A DNA stretch of 10,064 nucleotides from an uncultured Succinatimonas sp. (lineage in GTDB: Bacteria > Pseudomonadota > Gammaproteobacteria > Enterobacterales > Succinivibrionaceae): contig CALBLB010000382.1 in NCBI GenBank assembly GCA_937896115.1, positions 1 to 10,064 on the forward strand, read 5' to 3'. A program made the translations under genes and the position numbers. The number at the start of each line of letters is the position of its first letter. Positions within the stretch are counted from its first letter, which is position 1. The notes below the pieces were generated by a model. That model did no database searches and was not told the DNA's origin. It worked only from the letters and a program-made list of their open reading frames with translations. This document shows, one piece after another, positions 1-6,931 of this stretch.

Positions 1-2078
1 TGGCCGAGGAAAACGAAGCTCGCTGGGCTGCTGAGGAAGCTGCACGTTCGAAATTGGATAATGAAGATGACGACGGTACTTCAAAAGTAGTGCGCGAAGC
101 CGAAGCTCAGCAGGAAATCGAGGCAGAAAACCGCGGACGCCACCGTGATCGCGGCGGGGTAAGCGGTGATCGTCGTCAGGCTACCCGCACCAGAGCTGCT
201 GCCACTGAGGACAGAGAACGTAACCAGAACAACGGCAGACGCAAAGGCGGAAAGGCAGGCAAACTTAATTACAAAGGTCAGGCTAAGCTTAATCAGCAAA
301 AGCACGGCTTTAACCGTCCTGCAACTCCGGTAAACCGCGACGTTGAAATCGGCGAAACCGTAACCGTGGCAGAGCTTGCCTCCAAGATGGCCGTCAAGGC
401 TTCAGAAGTCATCAAAGTTTTGATGAAATTAGGTGAGATGGTCTCCATCAACCAGGTACTCGATCAGGGCACTGCGCAGATAGTTGCCGAGGAAATGGGG
501 CATAAAGTGGTTTTGCGCAAGGAAAACGAGCTTGAGGAGTCTTTGCTTTCTGATCGCGGCCAAACTCAGGAAGCTTTGCCAAGAGCTCCGGTGGTAACCA
601 TCATGGGTCACGTTGACCACGGTAAGACCTCTTTGCTCGATTACATCAGAAAATCCAAAGTGGCAGCAGGCGAGGCCGGCGGCATTACTCAGCGTATCGG
701 TGCTTATCATGTCAAAACCCGCGGTACCGGTATTACCTTCCTTGATACCCCGGGTCATGCGGCATTTACCGCCATGCGTGCCCGCGGTGCCCAGTGTACC
801 GATATCGTGGTTTTGGTAGTGGCTGCAGATGACGGTGTCATGCCTCAGACTATTGAAGCCATCCAGCATGCTCATGCCGCCAAAGTCCCTATCATCGTTG
901 CCATCAACAAGATTGATAAACCCGATTCCGATCCTTCACGCGTGACCAACGAGTTGATCCAGCACGGCGTGATCCCAGATACCATGGGCGGCGATACTCA
1001 GTTTGTAAATGTTTCGGCAAAGAGCGGACAAGGTGTTGATCAGTTGTTAGAAGACATCATGTTGCAAGCTGAAATGCTGGAGCTTAAAGCCGTGCGCGAC
1101 GGTTTGGCAGAAGGCGTAACCATCGAGTCCCGCCTCGATAAGGGACGCGGTCCGGTAGCCACCGTGCTGGTACGCTCCGGTACCTTAAAGAAAGGTGACA
1201 TCATCCTTTGCGGTCTGCAGTTTGGTCGCGTGCGTTCCATGCGTAATGAGAACGGCAAGACCGTCGATGAAGCCGGTCCTTCCATGCCGGTTGAGGTTTA
1301 CGGCCTCTCAGGCGTACCGGTTGCAGGTGACGAGGTTACAGCCGTACGTGATGAGCGTAAGGCTCGTGAAGTGGCGCTCTTCCGTCAGGGTAAATTCCGT
1401 GAACTTAAGATTGCCAGACAGCAGAAAGCCAAGCTTGAAAACATGTTCAAGGACAATACTGCTACCGAGCTTAACATCGTGCTCAAGGCCGATACTCAAG
1501 GCTCAGTCGAGGCTATCTCCGATGCCTTGTTAAAATTGGGCAATGATGAGGTTAAAGTTGCCATCGTCGGCTCAGGCGTCGGCGGTATTACCGAAACCGA
1601 TGCTACCTTGGCTACGGCTTCCAACGCTATTATCGTGGGCTTTAACGTACGTGCAGACGGTCCTGCTCGTCGCGTGATCGAGACGGAAAGCGTCGATTTG
1701 CACTACTACAGCGTAATTTACGATCTTATCGATGATGTCAAGAAAGCCATGTCAGGACTTTTGAAGTCCGAAGTGCGTCAGGAGATCATCGGTTTGGCTC
1801 AGGTGCGCAGCGTCTTCCATCATCCTAAATTCGGCTCCATCGCCGGTTGTATGGTGTCAGAAGGTGTGGTCAAGCGCTCTGCTCCCATACGCGTATTGCG
1901 CGATAACGTGGTTATCTATGAAGGCGAACTTGATTCCCTGCGCCGTTTCAAAGACGACGTCAACGAAGTCAAGCAGGGACTTGAGTGCGGTATCTGCGTT
2001 AAGAACTATCAGGACGTGCGCGAAGGCGATCAGATCGAAGTCTTCGAGAACGTTGAGGTTAAGCGTACTTTGGACTGA
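1..2078 (+). CDS. infB: Translation initiation factor IF-2, 5' end outside the window
   Basis: GTPase that brings initiator fMet-tRNA to the 30S subunit and promotes 50S joining in the cytoplasm. The frame is open to the left edge (first full codon at 3), so the start is not visible; about 691 residues are present, against about 890 in E. coli IF2. The visible N-terminal part is a charged Glu/Arg/Lys-rich linker, then an IF2_N domain at about 333-515 (NRDVEIGETVTV onward). The GTPase domain shows G1 GHVDHGKT at 606-629, G3 DTPGH at 744-758, G4 NKID at 906-917 and G5 SAK near 1014-1022. Domain II (DKGRGPVATVLVR) lies near 1137 and the fMet-tRNA-binding C-terminal domain (IIGLAQVRSVF, IAGCMVSEGVVKR) near 1780-1875. 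An in-frame TTG at 54 is only an internal codon. It is followed by rbfA after 3 nt, the usual infB-rbfA order. Identity is near certain. Confidence 0.98.
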   Translation, partial: AEENEARWAAEEAARSKLDNEDDDGTSKVVREAEAQQEIEAENRGRHRDRGGVSGDRRQATRTRAAATEDRERNQNNGRRKGGKAGKLNYKGQAKLNQQKHGFNRPATPVNRDVEIGETVTVAELASKMAVKASEVIKVLMKLGEMVSINQVLDQGTAQIVAEEMGHKVVLRKENELEESLLSDRGQTQEALPRAPVVTIMGHVDHGKTSLLDYIRKSKVAAGEAGGITQRIGAYHVKTRGTGITFLDTPGHAAFTAMRARGAQCTDIVVLVVAADDGVMPQTIEAIQHAHAAKVPIIVAINKIDKPDSDPSRVTNELIQHGVIPDTMGGDTQFVNVSAKSGQGVDQLLEDIMLQAEMLELKAVRDGLAEGVTIESRLDKGRGPVATVLVRSGTLKKGDIILCGLQFGRVRSMRNENGKTVDEAGPSMPVEVYGLSGVPVAGDEVTAVRDERKAREVALFRQGKFRELKIARQQKAKLENMFKDNTATELNIVLKADTQGSVEAISDALLKLGNDEVKVAIVGSGVGGITETDATLATASNAIIVGFNVRADGPARRVIETESVDLHYYSVIYDLIDDVKKAMSGLLKSEVRQEIIGLAQVRSVFHHPKFGSIAGCMVSEGVVKRSAPIRVLRDNVVIYEGELDSLRRFKDDVNEVKQGLECGICVKNYQDVREGDQIEVFENVEVKRTLD

Positions 2079-2081
2079 TAC

Positions 2082-2438
2082 ATGCCTAAAAGTTACGGTA
2101 GAAATGAGCGGGTGGCGGCAGCCATCCGCCGTGAAATGGCGGACATACTCCAGCATGAGATCAAAGATCCGCGCGTAAACAGGGCTACGGTAACCGAAGT
2201 TTCCGTTTCCCCCGATCTGCGCAATGCCAGGATCTATATAAGTTTCCTCACCGACGATGATGAGGAAATTAAGAATGCCATGAAGGGACTTAAAAGCGCC
2301 AAAGGTTTTTTGCGCTCTTCCTTGGCTTCAAGACTCAATTTGCGTTATATGCCCGATCTCGATTTGCGTTATGACAAGTTGCTTACGGACAGTATGCACC
2401 TTGACGCTTTGATTGCCCGCGGTTTGCACCGCGATTGA
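2082..2438 (+). CDS. rbfA: 30S ribosome-binding factor RbfA
   Basis: Single KH-like domain protein that binds the free 30S subunit and helps late maturation of the 16S rRNA 5' end, important in the cold. The 118-residue product is slightly shorter than E. coli RbfA (133), mainly by lacking the acidic C-terminal tail. Recognisable family segments are RVAAAIRREMADILQ near the N-terminus, EIKDPRV, a beta stretch with NARIYISFL, and the AKGFLRSSLASRL helix carrying the Ala-x-Gly kink of RbfA KH domains. The ATG lies 3 nt after the infB stop; only a short GGA at 2072-2074 serves as ribosome binding site, so translation is probably coupled to infB. The frequent next genes truB and rpsO are not here; an intrinsic terminator follows at once. 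Confidence 0.96.
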   Translation: MPKSYGRNERVAAAIRREMADILQHEIKDPRVNRATVTEVSVSPDLRNARIYISFLTDDDEEIKNAMKGLKSAKGFLRSSLASRLNLRYMPDLDLRYDKLLTDSMHLDALIARGLHRD

Positions 2439-2449
2439 CAATTGTCTTT

Positions 2450-2474
2450 AATCCCCCGTTTTCGGGGGATTTTC
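2450..2474 (+). terminator. Intrinsic terminator after rbfA
   Basis: A 9-bp stem (left arm AATCCCCCG at 2450-2458, right arm CGGGGGATT at 2463-2471) closes a TTTT loop. It starts 12 nt after the rbfA stop and runs into a short T stretch (2470-2473) followed by CGT. The stem is GC-rich but the T tract is modest. It would end the infB-rbfA transcript before the LacI-type gene. Confidence 0.8.
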
Positions 2475-2490
2475 GTATCTGCGATCTCCG

Positions 2491-2523
2491 TTGAATTTTT
2501 TAAGCAAACATTTGCGTTAGAAT
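2491..2523 (+). promoter_or_regulatory. Possible promoter with overlapping inverted repeats, LacI-type gene
   Basis: The gap between the rbfA terminator and the regulator gene must hold its promoter. The best -10 look-alike is TAGAAT at 2518-2523; TTGAAT at 2491-2496 could be a -35 but the spacing (21 nt) is long, so the promoter call is weak. Overlapping it is GCAAA/TTTGC with a 2-nt spacer (2504-2515). The same half-sites recur as TTTGC at 2523-2527 and GCAAA at 2538-2542. Such symmetry beside a LacI-family gene suggests an autoregulatory operator; this is inference. Confidence 0.4.
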
Positions 2524-2574
2524 TTGCGCTGTAGTAAGCAAAAGAAGCAATCGGCAAAATCGAGGCACTGTGCT

Positions 2575-3579
2575 ATGATTAACATTAAAGATATTGCTAA
2601 AGAATGCGGAGTAAATCCTGCCACGGTTTCACGCGCCTTAAACGGCAAAAAAGGTGTATCCGAAAAGATGCGCAGCCGTATTTTGCATATTGCTGAAACT
2701 ATGGGGTATTCTAAAAATCCTCTGGCAGCAAGTCTTATCACTCATAAATCAGGGATCATCGGTCTTGTAGTACCGGATATCACCAATCCTTATTACGCCA
2801 GCGTTGCTCAAGGCGTGAGTTCTTATATGCGCGAGAAAGGGTACAGCACTTTTCTTTGTGACGTGCAGCGAAATCGTGAACAGGAATTGCAATATTTCGG
2901 AATGTTGTGTTCTTACCGAGTAGAAGGGGTGGTTTTACTTTCTGTCACTGCTCATGATGATGATCTTAAAGTTTTTGAACAAAACGGTATCAGAGTGATT
3001 TGTGTGGATAACCCTATATCGAAAAATGTTTCCTCGGTGATTAACGATAATTTTCAGGGAGCCTGGGATCTTACCGAACATTTGATTTCAAAATGCCGGG
3101 TAAAAAAATTGGTTGCTCTCATGGGAAATGCCGAGGCTGAGACTACCAAACAGCGCCTGCGCGGTTGCCGCGAAGCTTTGCAAAAACTCGGGGTTGCGGA
3201 TACTTTGATCAAAGTTTTGAATATTTACCCCGATTATGATTCAGGATACAAGGCAATGGACGAGGTGTTGCGCTACAGCCCAGACTGCGTGTTTGCCGTT
3301 AACGATACCGTAGCTTTGGGAGCCTTCAGTTATTGTATGAATCAGGGGATAAAGGTCCCGGATGAACTTAAGATCGCAGGCTTTGACGATATTGCCGCAT
3401 CGTCCATGATCAGCGTACCGCTTACTACCGTGCATCAGCGTAAGTTTGTCTTAGGTCAGAAGGCCGCATCGCAATTGCTTTATGAATTACAAAATCCCGA
3501 TTCTCTGCCTATGCGTATTGAACTTTTGCCAAAACTTAAAGTAAGAGCATCCTGCGGTGAAAAAAAATTAGAAGGCTGA
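2575..3579 (+). CDS. LacI/GalR-family transcriptional regulator, effector unknown
   Basis: Predicted DNA-binding repressor or activator that responds to a small ligand, usually a sugar or nucleoside. The 334-residue length is typical. Residues 3-22 form the N-terminal helix-turn-helix (IKDIAKECGVNPATVSRAL), residues 45-58 the hinge region, and residues from about 61 a periplasmic-binding-protein-like ligand domain (IIGLVVPDITNPYYASVAQG, then R196 in RLRGCREAL, N243-D244, and GFDD at 269-272). The hinge has LAASL where many relatives have ARSL. I chose ATG 2575 because the helix-turn-helix begins right after it and GAGG (2562-2565) lies 9 nt upstream; an earlier in-frame TTG at 2524 would add 17 poorly related residues. 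Its neighbours are housekeeping genes with no transporter or catabolic gene, so the target is probably elsewhere, or itself. Family sure, function not. Confidence 0.93.
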   Translation: MINIKDIAKECGVNPATVSRALNGKKGVSEKMRSRILHIAETMGYSKNPLAASLITHKSGIIGLVVPDITNPYYASVAQGVSSYMREKGYSTFLCDVQRNREQELQYFGMLCSYRVEGVVLLSVTAHDDDLKVFEQNGIRVICVDNPISKNVSSVINDNFQGAWDLTEHLISKCRVKKLVALMGNAEAETTKQRLRGCREALQKLGVADTLIKVLNIYPDYDSGYKAMDEVLRYSPDCVFAVNDTVALGAFSYCMNQGIKVPDELKIAGFDDIAASSMISVPLTTVHQRKFVLGQKAASQLLYELQNPDSLPMRIELLPKLKVRASCGEKKLEG

Positions 3580-3645
3580 GGCGATCAGGGGGTAAGATCT
3601 TAAAAACGCTTTTTCAATTTCTCATTAAATGATCGGATCCTAATT

Positions 3646-4557
3646 TTGAAAGAGTTGCATAAGAAAAAAATAAAGTCAGCGGTGATCCTCTCTAAGGTTT
3701 ATCACCGCCCGGTAGCCGGCGCGATACGCGAAATAGCCTGTAAGTTAAGAGCTTTGGGGGTAGATCCTTATTTGGATCAAAACACCTCAGTAGGCTTTGA
3801 TATCCCCGAGATCCCTTCTTTGTCGCGCTCGCAAATGAGCACCAAAGATCTTTTCATCGTGGTAGGCGGTGACGGATCGTTGTTGGGCGCTGCCAGAACC
3901 TTGGTGGATCTGCGTGTTCCCATGCTCGGGGTAAATCGCGGACATCTTGGGTTGTTGACCGATGTAAGTCCTTCTGATCTTGGTGAAAATTTAAAGAAAA
4001 TCGTAGCCGGGCGTTACAGCATAGAACAACGTACCATGCTGGATCTTAGGATCTTCAGGGAAGATGAGGACGGGGCAGGGGAGTTGATTGCGCAGTCGCT
4101 TGCCACTAACGAAGCCGTGATCCACTCAGGCATGATGGCGCATATGATGACTTTCAAAGTTTCCATAGATAACCGTTATATGTATACCCTGCGCGGTGAC
4201 GGCATGATCATCAATACTCCTACAGGCTCTACGGCATATTCATTGTCGGCAGGGGGATCCATCATCGAGCCGCATCTTGATGTGTTGTCTTTAGTCCCGA
4301 TGTTTCCGCAGTCGCTTAACTGCTCACCTATCATCATTCCCGGAAAAAGCAGCATACGCATCGAGTTTGAGGGGGCCTCTGAGGTTCCTGAATTGGTTGC
4401 CATCAATTGCGACGGTCAGGTTACCATGCGCACCGATACCAAATGTACCGTTTATATTAAACAGCATCGTATCCCCCTGATCCTTATCCATCCTGAGGGA
4501 TATGACTACTACAGTCTGTTGCGTCAGAAATTAGGATGGGGACAGTCGCTGGTTTGA
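3646..4557 (+). CDS. nadK: NAD kinase
   Basis: Cytoplasmic ATP-dependent kinase converting NAD+ to NADP+, the only route to the NADP pool. The 303 residues compare with 292 in E. coli. Visible family motifs are GGDG at residues 74-77 (catalytic Asp), NRGHLGLLTD near 97-106, TNEAV with the NAD-contacting NE pair at 155-156, and the glycine-rich stretch TPTGSTAYSLSAGG at 191-204. The C-terminal LIHPEGYDYY resembles the E. coli LIHPKDYSYF. One small oddity is SAGGS where E. coli has SAGGP. The start is uncertain: TTG 3646 gives a natural length but has only GGA at 3635-3637 as a weak ribosome binding site; TTG 3655 and GTG 3682 are alternatives, and no ATG is available upstream of the GGDG motif except one inside the fold. 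It lies 66 nt after the LacI-type gene and before recN, a frequent gammaproteobacterial order. Confidence 0.96.
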   Translation: MKELHKKKIKSAVILSKVYHRPVAGAIREIACKLRALGVDPYLDQNTSVGFDIPEIPSLSRSQMSTKDLFIVVGGDGSLLGAARTLVDLRVPMLGVNRGHLGLLTDVSPSDLGENLKKIVAGRYSIEQRTMLDLRIFREDEDGAGELIAQSLATNEAVIHSGMMAHMMTFKVSIDNRYMYTLRGDGMIINTPTGSTAYSLSAGGSIIEPHLDVLSLVPMFPQSLNCSPIIIPGKSSIRIEFEGASEVPELVAINCDGQVTMRTDTKCTVYIKQHRIPLILIHPEGYDYYSLLRQKLGWGQSLV

Positions 4558-4670
4558 CGTCACCCTCCTTCTTTGGCTATGGGATCTCATACGATCTCCT
4601 GCGGGATCTTATGAAAGGGGACTGACTGCATATGAGCTCTACTTTTGGCAGTAAGCTTAGTCAGTAAGCC

Positions 4671-4694
4671 CCTTGGTTTGTTTCCAAACCAAGG
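4671..4694. repeat. Perfect 10-bp inverted repeat, candidate operator
   Basis: CCTTGGTTTG at 4671-4680 is repeated inverted as CAAACCAAGG at 4685-4694 around a TTTC spacer. No T tract follows on either strand (TATTATAAAG on the plus side, GGCTTAC on the minus), so it does not look like a terminator. It lies directly before TATTAT (4695-4700), and TTGGTT (4673-4678) within it sits 16 nt from that hexamer, where a -35 would be. A repressor site over the recN promoter is the simplest reading; an RNA hairpin is the alternative. Confidence 0.7.
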
Positions 4695-4703
4695 TATTAT
4701 AAA
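4673..4703 (+). promoter_or_regulatory. Possible recN promoter
   Basis: TATTAT (4695-4700) and the overlapping TATAAA (4698-4703) are good -10 matches. TTGGTT (4673-4678) is a poor -35 at 16 nt. This would give a leader of about 100 nt before the recN GTG. Another weak pair, TTGACG (4554-4559) and TATGGG (4578-4583), lies at the nadK stop. Neither can be settled by eye. Confidence 0.35.
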
Positions 4704-4720
4704 GTTTGAATAAACCAAAC
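4704..4720. repeat. Second small inverted repeat sharing the GTTTG half-site
   Basis: GTTTG at 4704-4708 and CAAAC at 4716-4720 are inverted around 7 nt. The half-site is the inner part of the large palindrome just upstream, so the two could be a strong and a weak site for one dimeric protein, placed across the likely -10 and transcription start. Five-base arms alone could be chance. Confidence 0.4.
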
Positions 4721-4808
4721 GGCACCATATACCCAAGCCAGAGTCCGAGGTTTTACGGCGTCTTATGGATAAACGAATAAGCAAGACGGCAATTGAGGAA
4801 GCAGGCAA

Positions 4809-6482
4809 GTGTTAGAGGAACTTAGGGTCAGAAATTTTGTTTTAAGCCGTGACAACGTAATGGAGTTTTCACAAGGTCTTACTGCCATCACCGGCGAAAC
4901 CGGAGCCGGCAAATCTTTGACTGTAGATGCTCTTTTGCAGGTATTAGGCGGCAGGACCGACGCTCAGACCGTACGCCGCGGCAGTGATCGCGCGGAAATT
5001 GAGGCCGTGTTTACCGCACCAGAGAATACGCCCATCGATGTATTCTTAAAAGAGCGGGAGTTAAGCTCTGAAGAGCATACCGTGGTCTTGCGTCGGGTGA
5101 TAGGAAAAGACGGTCGCTCAAGAGCCTGGATAAACACCAGGGCAGTTACGCTTTCGGTTTTAAAAGAAGCAGGATCACTGTTGGTATCGGTACACGGTCA
5201 GCACGCTTCGGTACGGCTTATGGATGAGCGCAATCAGCTAGCTCTGCTTGATTGCTACGGCCGCTTGGAAGGTCTTAGTGTAAAACTTGCACAAGCTTTT
5301 AATGCTTATAACACCGAGCGTAACAGACTGCAAAATCTTTCTGATGAGCAAAAACGCGGTGCGGCGGTTTTTCGTACTTTAAAAGCTGATTTTGATCGTC
5401 TGACGGCGTTAGAACTTGAAGCCGGGGATTATGAGGAATTATCAAGACATTACGATACTCTCGAATCGTCGCAGGAGATAAGTGCCGCAGCGATGAAAGC
5501 CGCGCAGGCTTTGTCTGACGATGACAATGCTCCTTTAAGACTTATCAATGACTGTCGTTACGAGCTTGAAGATCTGCAAGGGGGGGCAGCTGATGAGGAG
5601 CTTAAAAGCGCCCTTGAGCTTTTTGCCGAAGGTTGTGAAAAACTTGAGAACGCCAAAGAGGCGCTTGAAGCCCTGTCCATACCGTCAGATCCCGGGGAAT
5701 GCGAGCGCGCCGGAGAAAAACTTGCCAGGATCCATGAATTGGCAAGACGTTTTCACACTGAGCCTGGGGAATTGTATAAATATCAACAGGAGCTTGAACA
5801 ACAGCTTGATCATTTTCTCTCTTTAAAAGATGAGATCACCGCCCTGACCTCAAGGGTAAGGCAATTGCGCGATGCATATGAGAAAATCGCCTTGGAACTG
5901 TCAGAGCGCCGTGCTAAGGCTGCAGAGCGCATGGGACAGGCTGTCAGTGCCGAACTTACAGATCTTGCCATGCCGGACGGTCGTTTTGAAGTAAGTTGCC
6001 GTCGCAATGAGGAATGCCGTCCGCGTCAAAGCGGACGCGATGACGTGCTGTTTTTGTTTACTGCCAACCGCGGTCAGGATCCCATGCCTTTGGACAAAGC
6101 AGCGTCAGGAGGCGAACTGTCCCGTCTTGCTTTGGCCATTGAAGTTTTAACCACTGAAGGCCGTGAGGTACCGGTTTTGGTTTTTGACGAGGTCGACACC
6201 GGTATTTCAGGACGTACTGCTTCTGCCGTAGGACAACTGTTAAAACAATTGGGAAGCAGGGCTCAGGTTTTGACCGTGACGCACTTGCCTCAGGTTGCCG
6301 CTGCCGCGTCGCATCAGTATTTAGTAGTAAAGCAGGAAAACGAGAGCGGTACGGAATCATTGATAAAAGAGCTTGACTACTCAGGTCGTATTGAAGAGCT
6401 CGCCCGCATGATGGGCGGTAATACCGTAACAGAGGCCACTTGCGAAGGGGCCAAGGCTTTGCTTGAGCATGCCTCTGTCTGA
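4809..6482 (+). CDS. recN: DNA repair protein RecN
   Basis: SMC-like ATPase that acts early in recombinational repair of double-strand breaks, on the nucleoid. The 557 residues match the family (553 in E. coli). The N-terminal ATPase half has Walker A GETGAGKS at residues 29-36, VLRRVI near 93-98 and VSVHGQHA at 127-133. Residues about 155-215 and 262-375 are Glu/Leu/Lys-rich and read as the coiled-coil arms. The C-terminal half has the ABC signature ASGGELSR at 432-439, Walker B VLVFDEVDTG at 456-465 and the switch THLPQVAA at 491-498. The start is GTG 4809 with GAGGA (4795-4799) 9 nt upstream. The protein ends in HASV, not the Leu-Ala-Ala tail by which E. coli RecN is given to ClpXP. No LexA box of the CTGT-N8-ACAG type is visible upstream. 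The next gene overlaps its end by 14 nt. Confidence 0.97.
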   Translation: MLEELRVRNFVLSRDNVMEFSQGLTAITGETGAGKSLTVDALLQVLGGRTDAQTVRRGSDRAEIEAVFTAPENTPIDVFLKERELSSEEHTVVLRRVIGKDGRSRAWINTRAVTLSVLKEAGSLLVSVHGQHASVRLMDERNQLALLDCYGRLEGLSVKLAQAFNAYNTERNRLQNLSDEQKRGAAVFRTLKADFDRLTALELEAGDYEELSRHYDTLESSQEISAAAMKAAQALSDDDNAPLRLINDCRYELEDLQGGAADEELKSALELFAEGCEKLENAKEALEALSIPSDPGECERAGEKLARIHELARRFHTEPGELYKYQQELEQQLDHFLSLKDEITALTSRVRQLRDAYEKIALELSERRAKAAERMGQAVSAELTDLAMPDGRFEVSCRRNEECRPRQSGRDDVLFLFTANRGQDPMPLDKAASGGELSRLALAIEVLTTEGREVPVLVFDEVDTGISGRTASAVGQLLKQLGSRAQVLTVTHLPQVAAAASHQYLVVKQENESGTESLIKELDYSGRIEELARMMGGNTVTEATCEGAKALLEHASV

Positions 6483-6930
6483 ATTTTGTTTACGCTGGGG
6501 AGAAAAACAGGATTCTTTGGCTATTGGAGCTCTTGAAGCGCGTTCTCAGCTTCTTGAAGGACGCAATGCTCCTTTGTGCAATGCCAAAGAGCTTTCGCTG
6601 CTTTGGAATAGGCGTTTTGAAAACGGGGCCAAAGTGATCCTGGCTTTTCATAAGCAGTCGGCACAGATAGCAGGATTTTTAGGTTTTAAAGGAGAGCTTT
6701 CTCAAGGTAACATTCAGGCTCTTTACATAGAGCCTAAATGGATACGTTGTAAAGTCGGGACTTTGCTTTTACGCACGGCCGGGGCTTTGTGCGCGTTGAG
6801 GGGCGGAAGGAACCTTAAGGTTGCAGTACTAACGCACAATTTAAGGGCACGTGATTTTTATACATCGTTACATTTTAGGGCAACAGGGGTAAAATCTTCA
6901 CATCTTATCTATATGCAAAAGGAGTTATGA
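6469..6930 (+). CDS. GNAT-family N-acetyltransferase with altered acetyl-CoA loop
   Basis: A 153-residue single-domain protein whose C-terminal half carries GNAT features. IQALYIEPKW is strand beta4 and the start of motif A, and the helix motif NLRARDFYTSLHF has the NxxAxxFYxxxGF pattern of motif B. The acetyl-CoA pyrophosphate loop reads RCKVGTLLL, whereas the usual form is R/Q-x-x-G-x-G/A followed by two or three hydrophobic residues. It appears one residue shorter and without the first glycine, so cofactor binding may differ. The acceptor substrate cannot be told. ATG 6469 lies inside the end of recN (14-nt overlap); TTG 6463 would add two residues. The gene's own last codons supply the ribosome binding site of dapB, so it sits in the middle of a coupled recN-GNAT-dapB unit. 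Family fairly sure, substrate unknown. Confidence 0.82.
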   Translation: MPLSEFCLRWGEKQDSLAIGALEARSQLLEGRNAPLCNAKELSLLWNRRFENGAKVILAFHKQSAQIAGFLGFKGELSQGNIQALYIEPKWIRCKVGTLLLRTAGALCALRGGRNLKVAVLTHNLRARDFYTSLHFRATGVKSSHLIYMQKEL

Positions 6931-6931
6931 A

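Larger units (their letters stand above)
4558..4808. other. Intergenic region nadK-recN with several symmetric elements
   Basis: I see no convincing protein gene in these 251 bases on either strand; a 73-codon minus-strand frame shows no recognisable motif. In order it contains three GATC sites (4583, 4593, 4605), an imperfect hairpin at 4588-4613 (CATA/TATG outer pairs, GATC/GATC inner pairs, no T tract), and an 11-codon ATG frame at 4632-4667 preceded by AAAGGGG. Then come a perfect palindrome at 4671-4694, -10-like hexamers at 4695-4703 and a second small inverted repeat at 4704-4720. The region must hold the recN promoter. I find no CTGT-N8-ACAG LexA box. Confidence 0.6.

Noticed and set aside
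429..875. Minus-strand frame of 148 codons inside infB
   Set aside because: It lies wholly over the conserved IF2 GTPase coding region; its reading is a by-product of that gene's codon use.
3593..3632. Palindromes TAAGATCTTA (3593-3602) and TCATT/AATGA (3622-3632), and an A5/T5 mini-stem before nadK
   Set aside because: Short, AT-rich and common by chance; the A5/T5 stem has no GC pairs and cannot be called a terminator.
4587..4808. Minus-strand frame of 73 codons in the nadK-recN spacer
   Set aside because: No motif, no ribosome binding site that stands out, and it covers the region needed for the recN promoter and ribosome binding site; likely chance.
4558..4808. LexA box before recN
   Set aside because: Several CTG and CAG triplets occur, but none are spaced as CTGT-N8-ACAG; the closest (CTC to CAG near 4637-4651) is one base short and lacks the consensus ends.
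6058..6360. Minus-strand frame of 100 codons inside recN
   Set aside because: Opposite the RecN ABC signature and Walker B region; Arg/Pro/Gln-rich with no family resemblance.
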